Source: Rhodospirillaceae bacterium
GTDB taxonomy: Bacteria > Pseudomonadota > Alphaproteobacteria > Reyranellales > Reyranellaceae
Direction of reading: 5' to 3'
NCBI GenBank assembly: GCA_009772935.1
Contig: WOUR01000034.1
Coordinates: 1-55,980, forward strand
Length of the DNA stretch: 55,980 bases
In this document: piece after piece, positions 1-7,046 of the stretch
How positions within the stretch are numbered: the first letter of the stretch is position 1
How the letters are laid out: every line of letters starts with the position of its first letter
The notes under the pieces: model-generated
The model's database searches: none
Told to the model about the DNA's origin: nothing
The model's input: only the letters and a program-made list of their open reading frames with translations
Program-made: the position numbers and the translations under genes

Positions 1-92
1 GGGGCTTGCCGGCGGGGCCCCGGCCGCGCCGCCGCCGGCGCCGCCCGCTGGCGGGAAGCGATAGCCTCGCGAGGGTCGCTCAGCTAAAATCC

Positions 93-746
93 ATGCAAAT
101 GAACAAAGCCCTCTCGTCGATCGTTCTCCTCGGTGCCCTGGTCGTTGCCGCGCCGGCCTTCGCCCAGCCGGCCGCCGCCCCGCAGCCGCCCGCGTCCTAT
201 TACCCGGCACCGCCGCCGGAACGGGCGCCGGTGACCGAACGGGGCGCGTCCCCCGCGGATCTTTCCTCGCCGCTGCCGCCGGCGCCGCCCAAGGTCGAAC
301 GGACGGTCATCGATTCCGACGCCGAGGCGCAGCTCTTTGCGGACGCTCGCCGGATCACCTGGGGCCGCCATGCCAAGATCAAGGGCGCCAAGCCCGGCGA
401 AGTGACGGTGACCCGCCAGGGCAATCTGTGGACCGTGAAGGGGCGCCTCGACAGCGTCGCGCCCGGCACCGAGGGCGACTGGGTTTCCATCGACGGCGTC
501 GTCGAGCGCATCGCGGCCGGCGTCGTCCAGGTTCGCGGCGAGGTCGCCTTCCGTGTCGCCACGGTCGAGAAGGGCACGCCCTGCAAGGTGGCGGGCCTGC
601 TCACCTTCCGCCGCTCGGGCAAGTCGCAGGTCTGGCGCCTGGCCGAAGGGGACAATCCCTGCGACGGCAAGCGCGAGGGCTTCGACCTCGTGATGGACAA
701 GCAGGGCGAGAAGAAGCCCGTCCCGCCGCAGCCGAAGCGCAGCTGA
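93..746 (+). CDS. Secreted proline-rich protein of unknown function
   Basis: The 217-residue product starts with a clear Sec signal peptide (residues about 3-24, ending A-F-A-Q), followed by a Pro/Ala-rich linker (about 25-75) and a compact region of about 130 residues. I do not recognise the family. Two Cys residues in the C-terminal half (in TPCKV and NPCDG) could form a disulfide in the periplasm. The frame stays open upstream to position 6, but those codons encode an Arg-rich stretch that does not fit a signal peptide, so the start is placed at ATG 93; ATG 99 (MNKAL) is equally plausible. No Shine-Dalgarno sequence is at a useful distance, and a TAAAAT element at 85-90 could place the transcript start almost on the start codon. 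A palindromic repeat follows the gene. Confidence 0.7.
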   Translation: MQMNKALSSIVLLGALVVAAPAFAQPAAAPQPPASYYPAPPPERAPVTERGASPADLSSPLPPAPPKVERTVIDSDAEAQLFADARRITWGRHAKIKGAKPGEVTVTRQGNLWTVKGRLDSVAPGTEGDWVSIDGVVERIAAGVVQVRGEVAFRVATVEKGTPCKVAGLLTFRRSGKSQVWRLAEGDNPCDGKREGFDLVMDKQGEKKPVPPQPKRS

Positions 747-800
747 TCGAGCCTGGAATTTTCAAGGCAAGATTGATCTAGGTCGACTTCGCAACATTAA

Positions 801-911
801 CCTCATGCTGAGGGGGCTGCACAGCAGCCGTCTCGAAGCATGGGCTACACACACAGCGCCTGTTGCCCATCCTTCGAGACGCACGCCTGCGGCGCGCGCC
901 TCAGGATGAGG
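801..911. repeat. Palindromic intergenic repeat, copy A
   Basis: This is one of four related 110-111 bp elements in the window (others at 8565, 25550 and 29979). It begins CCTCATGCTGAGG and ends CCTCAGGATGAGG. Inside, GTCTCGAAGCATGGGC faces GCCCATCCTTCGAGAC, so a transcript could fold into one long hairpin. It lies between the end of the secreted-protein gene and the end of rnhA, outside coding sequence. It resembles the non-coding palindromic repeats found in many alphaproteobacterial genomes. Confidence 0.85.
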
Positions 912-941
912 TGCTGCGAGTTGGTTCGATACGGAAGACTC

Positions 942-1394
942 CTAGCGCTGGGCTCTCATCGTCGCGATGGCCGCGCGGGCCAGCGCGTCGGCGCGTTCGT
1001 TCTCGGGGTGGCCGCTATGGCCCTTCACCCAGTGCCACTCGACGTGATGGACGGCACGGGCGGCATCAAGGCGCTGCCATAGCTCGACGTTTTTCACCGG
1101 CTTCTTGTCGGACGTCTTCCAGCCGTTCTTCTTCCAGCCGTGGATCCACTTGGTGACGCCGTCCTTCACATAGACGCTGTCGGTGAAGAGGCGGACATGG
1201 CAGGGCCGCTTCAGGGCCTCGAGGCCCTGGATCGCCGCCATCAGCTCCATGCGGTTGTTGGTGGTCGCGCGATCGCCGCCGGACAGTTCGCGTTCCTTGT
1301 CACCCATGCGCAGGATGGTGCCCCAGCCGCCCGGGCCGGGATTCCCGCTGCACGCGCCGTCGGTGAAGATCTCGACTTTCGGCGTCTCGCTCAC
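942..1394 (-). CDS. rnhA: Ribonuclease HI
   Basis: The 150-residue enzyme cleaves the RNA strand of RNA-DNA hybrids in the cytoplasm. The RNase H fold is clear: the opening [18 protein letters not shown] and the catalytic acidic residues D12, E50 (NNRMEL), D72 (FTDSVY) and D136 (ENERADALA). Length matches the family. The start is GTG 1394, which overlaps the thrB stop by four bases (GTGA), so the two genes are probably translationally coupled. A much longer open frame upstream is only the antisense of thrB. Confidence 0.95.
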   Translation of the reverse strand: MSETPKVEIFTDGACSGNPGPGGWGTILRMGDKERELSGGDRATTNNRMELMAAIQGLEALKRPCHVRLFTDSVYVKDGVTKWIHGWKKNGWKTSDKKPVKNVELWQRLDAARAVHHVEWHWVKGHSGHPENERADALARAAIATMRAQR

Positions 1395-2341
1395 AATCCG
1401 TAATCCGCCAGACACATGACGCCGCGATGGAAGCGCAGCTTGGCGAGGTATTCCTGCGGGTCCTTGCGCTTGACCAGCGCGTCGGGCGGGGTGTGCACCC
1501 AGTCGTAGAGCCGGGTCAGCAGGAAGCGCAGGGCCGCGCCGCGCGCCAGCAGGGGCAGGGCCTGCTTCTCGTCGTCGCTCAGCTTGCGCACGCGCTCGTA
1601 ACCCTGCAGCAGGGCGCGGGCCTTGGTGGCGTTGAAGGAGTTGTCGATCTCGAAGCACCAGGCGTTGAGGCAGATCGCGACGTCGTAGGCCAGCAGGTCG
1701 TTGCAGGCGAAGTAGAAGTCGATCAGGCCCGAGAGCCTGTCCTGCAGGAAGAAGACGTTGTCGTTGAACAGGTCGGCGTGGATCACGCCGGCCGGCAGGT
1801 CGCGCGGCCAGTTCGCTTCGAAGAAGCCGATCTCGGCGCCGAGCTCGCGGTCGAGCGGCGCATCGATCTCGCGGCGGCAGCCTTCCCAGAGCGGGCGCCA
1901 GCCCGCCACCGACAGGGCATTGGGCCGCTTGAGCGCAAAATCCTGGCCGGCGAGGTGCAGGCCGGCCAGCGCCTCGCCGACAGGTGCGCAATGCGCGACC
2001 GTCGTGCGGCGCGGCCACATGCCGTGCAGGAAACTGGTGATCGCGGCGGGCTTCCCCGCCAGCGTGCGCAGCGCATTGCCGTCGCGGCCGTGGATCGGCT
2101 GCGGGCAGGTGATGCCGCGCGCGGCCAGATGGTCCATCAGGCCGAGGAAGAAGGGCAGGTCCCGGGGATCGACGCGCTTCTCGTAGAGCGTGACGATGAA
2201 CTGGCCCTTCGTGGTCGTGAGCAGGAAATTCGAGTTCTCGACGCCCTCGGCGATCCCCTTGAAGGAATCGGCCTGGCCGATGTCGTATTCGGCCAGAAAG
2301 GCTTCGAGCTCGGTGTCGCCGACTTCCGTGTAGACCGCCAC
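1391..2341 (-). CDS. thrB: Homoserine kinase, ThrB2 type
   Basis: This enzyme phosphorylates homoserine on the threonine branch. The 316-residue protein belongs to the aminoglycoside-phosphotransferase-like homoserine kinases found in alphaproteobacteria, not the GHMP type. It has the N-terminal [11 protein letters not shown] segment, the catalytic HADLFNDN (H188, D190, N195) and the metal-binding IDFYFACND with D208. The start is GTG 2341, one base after the ispH stop. It sits between ispH and rnhA, a common alphaproteobacterial order, and is probably cotranscribed with both. Confidence 0.93.
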   Translation of the reverse strand: MAVYTEVGDTELEAFLAEYDIGQADSFKGIAEGVENSNFLLTTTKGQFIVTLYEKRVDPRDLPFFLGLMDHLAARGITCPQPIHGRDGNALRTLAGKPAAITSFLHGMWPRRTTVAHCAPVGEALAGLHLAGQDFALKRPNALSVAGWRPLWEGCRREIDAPLDRELGAEIGFFEANWPRDLPAGVIHADLFNDNVFFLQDRLSGLIDFYFACNDLLAYDVAICLNAWCFEIDNSFNATKARALLQGYERVRKLSDDEKQALPLLARGAALRFLLTRLYDWVHTPPDALVKRKDPQEYLAKLRFHRGVMCLADYGL

Positions 2342-2342
2342 G

Positions 2343-3293
2343 TCAGGCCACCAGCGCGCGCGGCAGCTTGAACACGACGCTTTCCTCGGTCGTGCGCACT
2401 TCCTCGACGGTGACGTCGTAGCGGGCGCGGCAGGCCTCGATCAGCTCGTCGACCAGCAGCTCGGGCGCCGAGGCCCCGGCGGTGATCCCGAGGCGCCGGG
2501 CATCGCCCAGCCAGTCCCAGTCCATGTCGGCGGCCCGCTGCACCAGGCGCGACCGGGCGCAGCCGTAGTTGGCGGCGACCTCGACCAGTCGCATCGAGTT
2601 CGAGGAGTTGGGCGCGCCGATCACCACCATCGCGTCGCAGCGCTGGGCGATCGCCTTGACCGCGGCCTGGCGGTTGGTCGTGGCGTAGCAGATGTCTTCC
2701 AGCTTCGGCCCCTGGATCGACGGGAACCGGCGGCGCAGGGCTGAGACGATGCCGGTCGTGTCGTCGACCGACAGGGTGGTCTGGGTGGCATAGGCGAGAT
2801 TGTCCGGATCGGCGACGACCAGCGTCTCGGCCTGGGCTGCGTCCTCGACCAGCACCACCTTGCCGGGTGGCAGCTGTCCCATCGTGCCGATCACCTCGGG
2901 ATGGCCGGCATGGCCGATCAGCACGACCGTGCGGCCCGACTGGGCGTGGCGCTCGGCCTCGCGATGGACCTTCGAGACCAGCGGGCAGGTCGCATCGACA
3001 TAGAGCAGGTTGCGGCGGGCGGCTTCTGCCGGCACCGATTTCGGCACGCCATGCGCGGAAAAGACCACGGGCCGATCGTCGGGCACTTCATCGAGTTCGT
3101 CGACGAAGATCGCGCCTTGGGCTTCCAGGTTTTCGACCACGAAGCGATTGTGCACGATCTCGTGCCGGACATAGACCGGCCGGCCGTAACGCTCCAGCGC
3201 ACGCTCGACGATCTGGATGGCACGGTCGACGCCGGCGCAGAAGCCGCGCGGACTGGCGAGCAGGATCGTGAGCGGCTTCTTCTGGGCAACCAT
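2343..3293 (-). CDS. ispH: 4-hydroxy-3-methylbut-2-enyl diphosphate reductase
   Basis: IspH catalyses the last step of the MEP isoprenoid pathway, reducing HMBPP to IPP and DMAPP with a 4Fe-4S cluster. The three cluster cysteines are C19 ([12 protein letters not shown]), C103 ([11 protein letters not shown]) and C202 ([11 protein letters not shown]). Conserved histidines lie in VHNR, SAHGV and GHAGHPE. From ATG 3293 the protein has 316 residues, normal for the family; the frame extends further upstream but without conservation. It is the first gene of the run with thrB and rnhA, and is transcribed away from the CDGSH gene across about 120 bp. Confidence 0.96.
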   Translation of the reverse strand: MVAQKKPLTILLASPRGFCAGVDRAIQIVERALERYGRPVYVRHEIVHNRFVVENLEAQGAIFVDELDEVPDDRPVVFSAHGVPKSVPAEAARRNLLYVDATCPLVSKVHREAERHAQSGRTVVLIGHAGHPEVIGTMGQLPPGKVVLVEDAAQAETLVVADPDNLAYATQTTLSVDDTTGIVSALRRRFPSIQGPKLEDICYATTNRQAAVKAIAQRCDAMVVIGAPNSSNSMRLVEVAANYGCARSRLVQRAADMDWDWLGDARRLGITAGASAPELLVDELIEACRARYDVTVEEVRTTEESVVFKLPRALVA

Positions 3294-3414
3294 GAGGATT
3301 CGTTCGACACTATGCCGACCCGTTCGCTTGCGGGCCTGCGGACCATTGCCTAGAGTCCGCGCGGTACGGATTGGCGCGGCACCGTAACAAAGCCGCCGCA
3401 ACGGGGAAAGCAAC

Positions 3415-3657
3415 ATGACCGAACCGGTTGTCGCGGCCAGGGCGCCTTCGAAGGTGGCTCTCGAGGCGGGCAAGGACTACTGGTGGTGCGCCTGCGGCCT
3501 CAGCAAGGCCCAGCCCTTTTGCGACGGCAGCCACAAGGGCACCGGCCTCGCCCCGATGAAGTACGCGGTCGAGAAGGCCGGCGACTACTGGCTCTGCGAC
3601 TGCAAGCACTCCTCCAAGAAACCGCTTTGCGACGGCACACACAAGACCCTGGCATGA
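3415..3657 (+). CDS. Double CDGSH-type iron-sulfur protein
   Basis: The 80-residue protein has two CDGSH (mitoNEET-like) motifs, each with the three-Cys, one-His ligand set for a labile 2Fe-2S cluster: C25, C27, C36, H40 and C61, C63, C72, H76 (the second reads CDGTH). It has no signal peptide or membrane anchor, so it should be soluble and cytoplasmic. Family members are linked to redox or iron-sulfur handling, but a specific role cannot be read here. GGGGAAAG precedes the ATG. Its stop overlaps the next start as ATGA, so it probably belongs to a run with the lipoprotein and the HdrCB-like gene. Confidence 0.9.
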   Translation: MTEPVVAARAPSKVALEAGKDYWWCACGLSKAQPFCDGSHKGTGLAPMKYAVEKAGDYWLCDCKHSSKKPLCDGTHKTLA

Positions 3658-4187
3658 CATTGAAAACGTATCTCTGCGCCGCGCCGGTCGCGCTGGCGCT
3701 TCTTCTTTCCGCCTGCGGCGGCAAGTCCGAGGACTCCGCGACCGCCTATTGTCCGGCGCCGTTCACCGTCCAGGACGCGGGGCGGTTGACGCATTTCAGG
3801 GACGGGCCGGGCCGCGATCCTCGTGACGTCGAGTATGAGGCGGCATTGGCTGGCGTCGGCGCGACCTGCACCCTGCGGCGCAATCGAATGGACGTGAACC
3901 TGATCATGCGCGTCGCGGTCACCGCCGGCCCGTCGGCCCCCGCCGGCCAGACGCGGGTTCCGTATTTCGTGCGCGTTCTCGGCAGCTCGGGCCAGGTCGT
4001 GCAGGGCCAGGACTTCACCGCCGACTTCAAACTGTCGAGCGCCAACCCGCGCGGCCAGTCGCAGGAGGAGCTGACGCTCACACTGCCCTTCAGCAAGATT
4101 TCCGAGCTCGGCGGCTACCGCATCGCCGTCGGCCTCAAGCCGTCGATGGAAGAGCTCGACTACAATCGGCGGGCGAGCCAGCGCTGA
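3654..4187 (+). CDS. Putative lipoprotein of unknown function
   Basis: The 177-residue protein has an N-terminal hydrophobic stretch ending in the lipobox LSAC with Cys21, so it is probably a lipid-anchored envelope protein. The mature region contains several beta-strand-like segments and no motif I recognise. The ATG at 3654 overlaps the CDGSH stop by four bases, and its own TGA overlaps the next ATG by one base (TGATG), which indicates coupled translation with both neighbours. Why an envelope lipoprotein sits between two cytoplasmic iron-sulfur genes is unclear. Confidence 0.82.
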   Translation: MTLKTYLCAAPVALALLLSACGGKSEDSATAYCPAPFTVQDAGRLTHFRDGPGRDPRDVEYEAALAGVGATCTLRRNRMDVNLIMRVAVTAGPSAPAGQTRVPYFVRVLGSSGQVVQGQDFTADFKLSSANPRGQSQEELTLTLPFSKISELGGYRIAVGLKPSMEELDYNRRASQR

Positions 4188-5533
4188 TGAGCGCCTATGC
4201 CGACAGGCTGGAAGCGTTGGCCGCCGCGGCGGCCGATCGCTGCACGGCCTGCGGCAAGTGTTTCGAGGCCTGTCCGACGGCACGCGAGAGCGGGCTCGAT
4301 ATGGGTCAGTCCGTCGAGCGGGTCGGCGAGTTGCTGTCGCTGACGCGCGAGGGCGGCGTCGCGGCGCCGCTGCTCGACAAGTGGCTGGGCGCCTGTGACG
4401 GCAGCGCCCAGTGCAGCGCTGCCTGTCCGGAGGACATCAATGTCCGCCAGTGGGTGACCATCGCCAAATTGAAGTCGCTGCAGGCGGTGCGGCCGGTGCA
4501 GGAGGGCGCGACCAACGCCGCCGGCCGCTTCCGCCACATGGCGCAGGCCGTGCGGCTGCTCGCCAGCATGCAGCTTCCGTCCGAGACGCTGAAGAAGATC
4601 CTGGCGCCGGCCGAGCGGCGCACCGCCGACGTGCTGTTCTACACGGGCTGCAACGTGCTGCGCACGCCGCACATCGTGCTGAACGTCATGGACATCCTCG
4701 ACGCGCTGGAGCTCGACTTCGATGTGGTCGGCGGCACCGCGCATTGCTGCGGCGTCTACCAGTTCCAGGAAGCCGATCTCCCGACCTATGAACGCGTGGG
4801 TCATCGCACCTTCCAGCGCTTCGGCCAGTCGGGTGCCTCGAAGGTGCTGACCTGGTGCCCGACCTGCACCAAGAACTTCGACGAGCTGGAGAAGGACGTC
4901 GAGGAACCTTCGTTCGACCTCGGACATGTCAGCGAGTTCCTGGCCGCGAACCTCGAGGCGCTGAAGGCGCGCTTCACGGCGGACCAGCCGAAGCGCCGCG
5001 TCGTGATCCACGAGCATCAGGGCATCGGCGCCACGGTCGAGAGCATCCGCACCCTGCTGCGCGCGGTGCCCAACCTCGAACTGGTCGAGTTGCCGCAGGA
5101 TTCGGGCTTCTCCTACGCCTGCGGCGGCCAGGCCGCGAAGTTCAAGGCGCGCGAGCAGGCGATCCATCGCGACCTGGTCATGGGCGCGGTCGAGGCCGGC
5201 GCCGACACCATCGTCACCATGTACCATTCCTGCCATCGCGCGCTCTCCGGCGCCGAGGCGATCTATCCGTCGCTGCGGGTGGTGAACTTCACCGACGTGC
5301 TGGCCGAGGCGCTGGGCCGCGGCGGCCATCCCGACTACTATCAGCTCTACAAGCGCGGCGGCGCGATGGACGAGGCCGTGACGGCGGCGCGCGGCTTCCT
5401 CGAGAACAACGGCGTGCGCATCGACGAGAACGCCGTGAAGTCGCTGACTGCCGACATCTTCAACGAGACCGGCATCGGCGGCCCGCGCGAGGCGTTCGCC
5501 GAGGCGTTCGCCGCCCTCGCCCGCGAGGGCTGA
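4187..5533 (+). CDS. Fused HdrC/HdrB-like iron-sulfur oxidoreductase
   Basis: The 448-residue protein joins an N-terminal ferredoxin-like domain (about 1-95, as in HdrC or GlpC) to two CCG cysteine-rich domains (about 145-420, as in HdrB or GlpC). The first cluster motif is complete: C19, C22, C25, C29. In the second only C70, C76 and C80 are Cys and position 73 is Ser, which would suit a 3Fe-4S cluster. Cys motifs in the C-terminal part include TGCN, HCCG, WCPTC, ACGG and YHSC. Such proteins usually pass electrons to or from a flavoprotein dehydrogenase or a disulfide; no flavin subunit is encoded beside it, so substrate and partner are unknown. It overlaps the lipoprotein stop by one base. 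Confidence 0.85.
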   Translation: MSAYADRLEALAAAAADRCTACGKCFEACPTARESGLDMGQSVERVGELLSLTREGGVAAPLLDKWLGACDGSAQCSAACPEDINVRQWVTIAKLKSLQAVRPVQEGATNAAGRFRHMAQAVRLLASMQLPSETLKKILAPAERRTADVLFYTGCNVLRTPHIVLNVMDILDALELDFDVVGGTAHCCGVYQFQEADLPTYERVGHRTFQRFGQSGASKVLTWCPTCTKNFDELEKDVEEPSFDLGHVSEFLAANLEALKARFTADQPKRRVVIHEHQGIGATVESIRTLLRAVPNLELVELPQDSGFSYACGGQAAKFKAREQAIHRDLVMGAVEAGADTIVTMYHSCHRALSGAEAIYPSLRVVNFTDVLAEALGRGGHPDYYQLYKRGGAMDEAVTAARGFLENNGVRIDENAVKSLTADIFNETGIGGPREAFAEAFAALAREG

Positions 5534-5540
5534 TGCCGAC

Positions 5541-5885
5541 GTGACAGCACCCGACGTCTGGCTTTTCTCCTACGGCACGTTGCAGCAGGAAGACGTGCAG
5601 CTCGCGACCTTCGGCCGGCGGCTCGAAGGTCGTGCCGATGCCCTGCCGGGCTATGCAACGTCGCTGCTCGAGATCCGGGACGCCGAGGTCGTGAAGACCA
5701 GCGGCAAGACGCATCATCTGATCGTGCAGCCATCCGGCCGTGCCGAGGACGAAGTACCGGGCGTGGTGCTGAGGATCACCGCGGCCGAGCTTGCCGCCGC
5801 CGACACCTATGAGGTGTCGGACTACAAGCGCATCGCCGTGCGCCTGAAGTCCGGCCTCGAAGCCTTCGTCTACGTCGCCGCCTGA
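5541..5885 (+). CDS. Gamma-glutamylcyclotransferase-like (AIG2 family) protein
   Basis: The 114-residue protein opens with LFSYGTLQ, the YGTL signature of the GGCT/AIG2 fold (residues 11-14), and carries the Tyr-Glu pair in DTYEVSDYKR that fits the catalytic Glu region. Known relatives cyclise gamma-glutamyl amines or peptides to 5-oxoproline, but substrates vary within the fold. The start is GTG 5541, eight bases after the stop of the HdrCB-like gene; the ATG at 5533 runs into a stop after three codons. It is probably the last gene of the run that begins with the CDGSH protein. Confidence 0.85.
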   Translation: MTAPDVWLFSYGTLQQEDVQLATFGRRLEGRADALPGYATSLLEIRDAEVVKTSGKTHHLIVQPSGRAEDEVPGVVLRITAAELAAADTYEVSDYKRIAVRLKSGLEAFVYVAA

Positions 5886-5895
5886 GATCGCCGAC

Positions 5896-6480
5896 CTAGC
5901 GGTCGGGGACGGCGAGCACCGCCCAAGCGGCATTGGCGAAGAAGGCCACGTGATCGGAGAGGGGACCTTCGAAGCGGCCGTAGACCTTGTAGGTCGCGGG
6001 CTGCATCACGGTGCCGATGGCGGAGGCGGCGGCGAGGTCGGGGTCGCGCGTCGGAATCTCGCCGGCGGCCATGGCGGTCACGATCACCTCACGCACGACG
6101 TCGACCGGGTTGGGCGTGCCGTCGGGGACCAGCGCCAGGAACAGGTGCTGGGTGAGCAGGTGGTAGGCGAACAGGGACCAGTCCCTGTCCGCCCATTCGC
6201 AGTAGCAGCGGACGATGGCCTCGATTTTTCCACGCAAGTCCGTGACCGGCTGATGCGCCTCCGCCAGCGCCTCGGCCAGCGCGCGGTGGTGGCCGAGGAA
6301 GATGTCGAGGGCGAGCTGCTCCTTGCTGGGGAAGTAGCGATAGATCGTGCCCTCGGCGATCGATGCCGCCATGGCGATTTCCCGGGTCGTGGTTTCCGCG
6401 ACGCCGCGCGCCACGAACAGGGTGAGGGCCGCGCGCTCTACGCGGGCCTTCGTCTCTTCGGCTTTGCCCATGTTCCGCAT
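5896..6480 (-). CDS. TetR-family transcriptional regulator
   Basis: The 194-residue protein has the TetR helix-turn-helix at residues 31-55 (TTREIAMAASIAEGTIYRYF) and a variable C-terminal ligand-binding region. The ligand cannot be inferred, and no efflux or enzyme gene is obviously paired with it; the nearest genes are the small ORF upstream and the divergent glycine operon. The upstream region carries a promoter covered by an inverted repeat, and a third half-site GAGCGCTCACTC lies 10-21 bases before the start codon, which together suggest autoregulation. A start at ATG 6471 is an alternative. Confidence 0.9.
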   Translation of the reverse strand: MRNMGKAEETKARVERAALTLFVARGVAETTTREIAMAASIAEGTIYRYFPSKEQLALDIFLGHHRALAEALAEAHQPVTDLRGKIEAIVRCYCEWADRDWSLFAYHLLTQHLFLALVPDGTPNPVDVVREVIVTAMAAGEIPTRDPDLAAASAIGTVMQPATYKVYGRFEGPLSDHVAFFANAAWAVLAVPDR

Positions 6481-6629
6481 CCTATGAGGGAGCGCTCACT
6501 CGGAAAAGAGGGACTCTCGCCCTCCGTCGACAACCAGCGCCAGTCGATCACCCGGTCGGGTCGCGCGTCCTCGGGTGCTGCCTCGGTGTGAAGCTCGGAG
6601 AATTCCTCGAACGACCGGCGGATGAACAT
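6438..6629 (-). CDS. Small ORF upstream of and overlapping tetR
   Basis: A 63-codon ORF starts at ATG 6629, five bases after a perfect GGAGG (6635-6639) and directly downstream of the inverted-repeat promoter. Its end overlaps the tetR start by 43 bases in another frame. The peptide is charged, with no signal, membrane segment or recognisable domain (MFIRRSFEEFSELHT at the N-terminus). It may be a real small protein or a leader ORF that controls tetR translation. The ribosome binding site is the main support; the C-terminal third, overlapping tetR, could be fortuitous. Confidence 0.45.
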   Translation of the reverse strand: MFIRRSFEEFSELHTEAAPEDARPDRVIDWRWLSTEGESPSFPSERSLIGCGTWAKPKRRRPA

Positions 6630-6644
6630 GCCAACCTCCATAAG

Positions 6645-6681
6645 TGAGTAAGCGCTCATAAAATATGTGAGCGATCACTCA
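6645..6681. promoter_or_regulatory. Inverted-repeat operator, probably for the TetR regulator
   Basis: Two 14-bp arms, TGAGTAAGCGCTCA (6645-6658) and TGAGCGATCACTCA (6668-6681), are inverted copies differing at three positions and separated by nine bases. The upstream arm fills the spacer of the minus-strand promoter and the other covers the expected transcript start. A related half-site sits at 6490-6501. Size and placement suit a TetR operator, probably bound by the adjacent regulator. Confidence 0.65.
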
Positions 6682-6688
6682 ATTTCAA
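6660..6688 (-). promoter_or_regulatory. Sigma-70-type promoter of the small ORF and tetR
   Basis: On the minus strand, TTGAAA (6683-6688) and TATTTT (6660-6665) are separated by exactly 17 bases. One arm of the inverted repeat occupies the spacer, so a bound repressor would block RNA polymerase. Confidence 0.6.
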
Positions 6689-6787
6689 GCGGGAACTTCT
6701 CTTTTCCCGCGATTTCAGAAGGTCTGGCGCCTTTGTGCGTGGACGCCGATGAGGGCCCTGCCTATGGTCCGTCTACCCAGACGATCC

Positions 6788-6970
6788 CTGTGGGAGAGCC
6801 CATCCGCGAGGATGGCGCCGAAGGAGCAACCGGCCCCGGAAACTCTCAGGCAAACGGACCGCAGGAGGATGGGTCTCTGGAAAGCGGCGGGTGCCCCATT
6901 CGGCGCACGCCCACCGACGAAGTAAGCCGGCTCTTTTCCGGCGAATCTTTCAGGTCTCCGGACAGAGGGG
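6788..6970 (+). ncRNA. Tandem glycine riboswitch
   Basis: Two consecutive glycine aptamers are recognisable. The first begins GGGAGAG and contains GCGCCGAAGGAGCAA and GGAAACTCTCAGGCAAA; the second, from about 6876, begins TCTCTGGAAAG and contains CCGACGAAGTAAGCC and GAATCTTTCAGGTCTCCGGA, closing with CAGAGG. This is the standard double arrangement upstream of glycine cleavage operons, where glycine binding normally turns expression on. It lies 76 bases before the gcvT start. A plus-strand ORF through this region is an artefact of the open frame. Confidence 0.95.
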
Positions 6971-7040
6971 GTCGCGAGCGGCGCAGTCCTTGCGTCGCCA
7001 AGGCGCGACTCCGGTCGCGTTCAACGCGACTTCGACGGAG
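6971..7040 (+). promoter_or_regulatory. Possible riboswitch expression platform and gcvT ribosome binding site
   Basis: After the second aptamer the hexamer GTCGCG occurs at 6971-6976 and 7014-7019, and its complement CGCGAC at 7004-7009 and 7025-7030. The middle pair forms a hairpin with loop TCCG (7004-7019); the last pair forms an alternative hairpin with loop TTCAA (7014-7030), ending six bases before the Shine-Dalgarno GGAG (7037-7040). The two stems cannot form together. There is no U-tract, so translational control is the likelier mechanism if these stems act as the switch. Confidence 0.5.
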
Positions 7041-7046
7041 ACTCTT

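Noticed and set aside
6..92. Upstream extension of the first gene
   Set aside because: It encodes an Arg/Pro-rich stretch that would bury the signal peptide, so a start at 93 or 99 is preferred.
1395..2018. N-terminal extension of rnhA
   Set aside because: The added residues are thrB read in another frame; the GTG at 1394 gives the correct RNase HI length.
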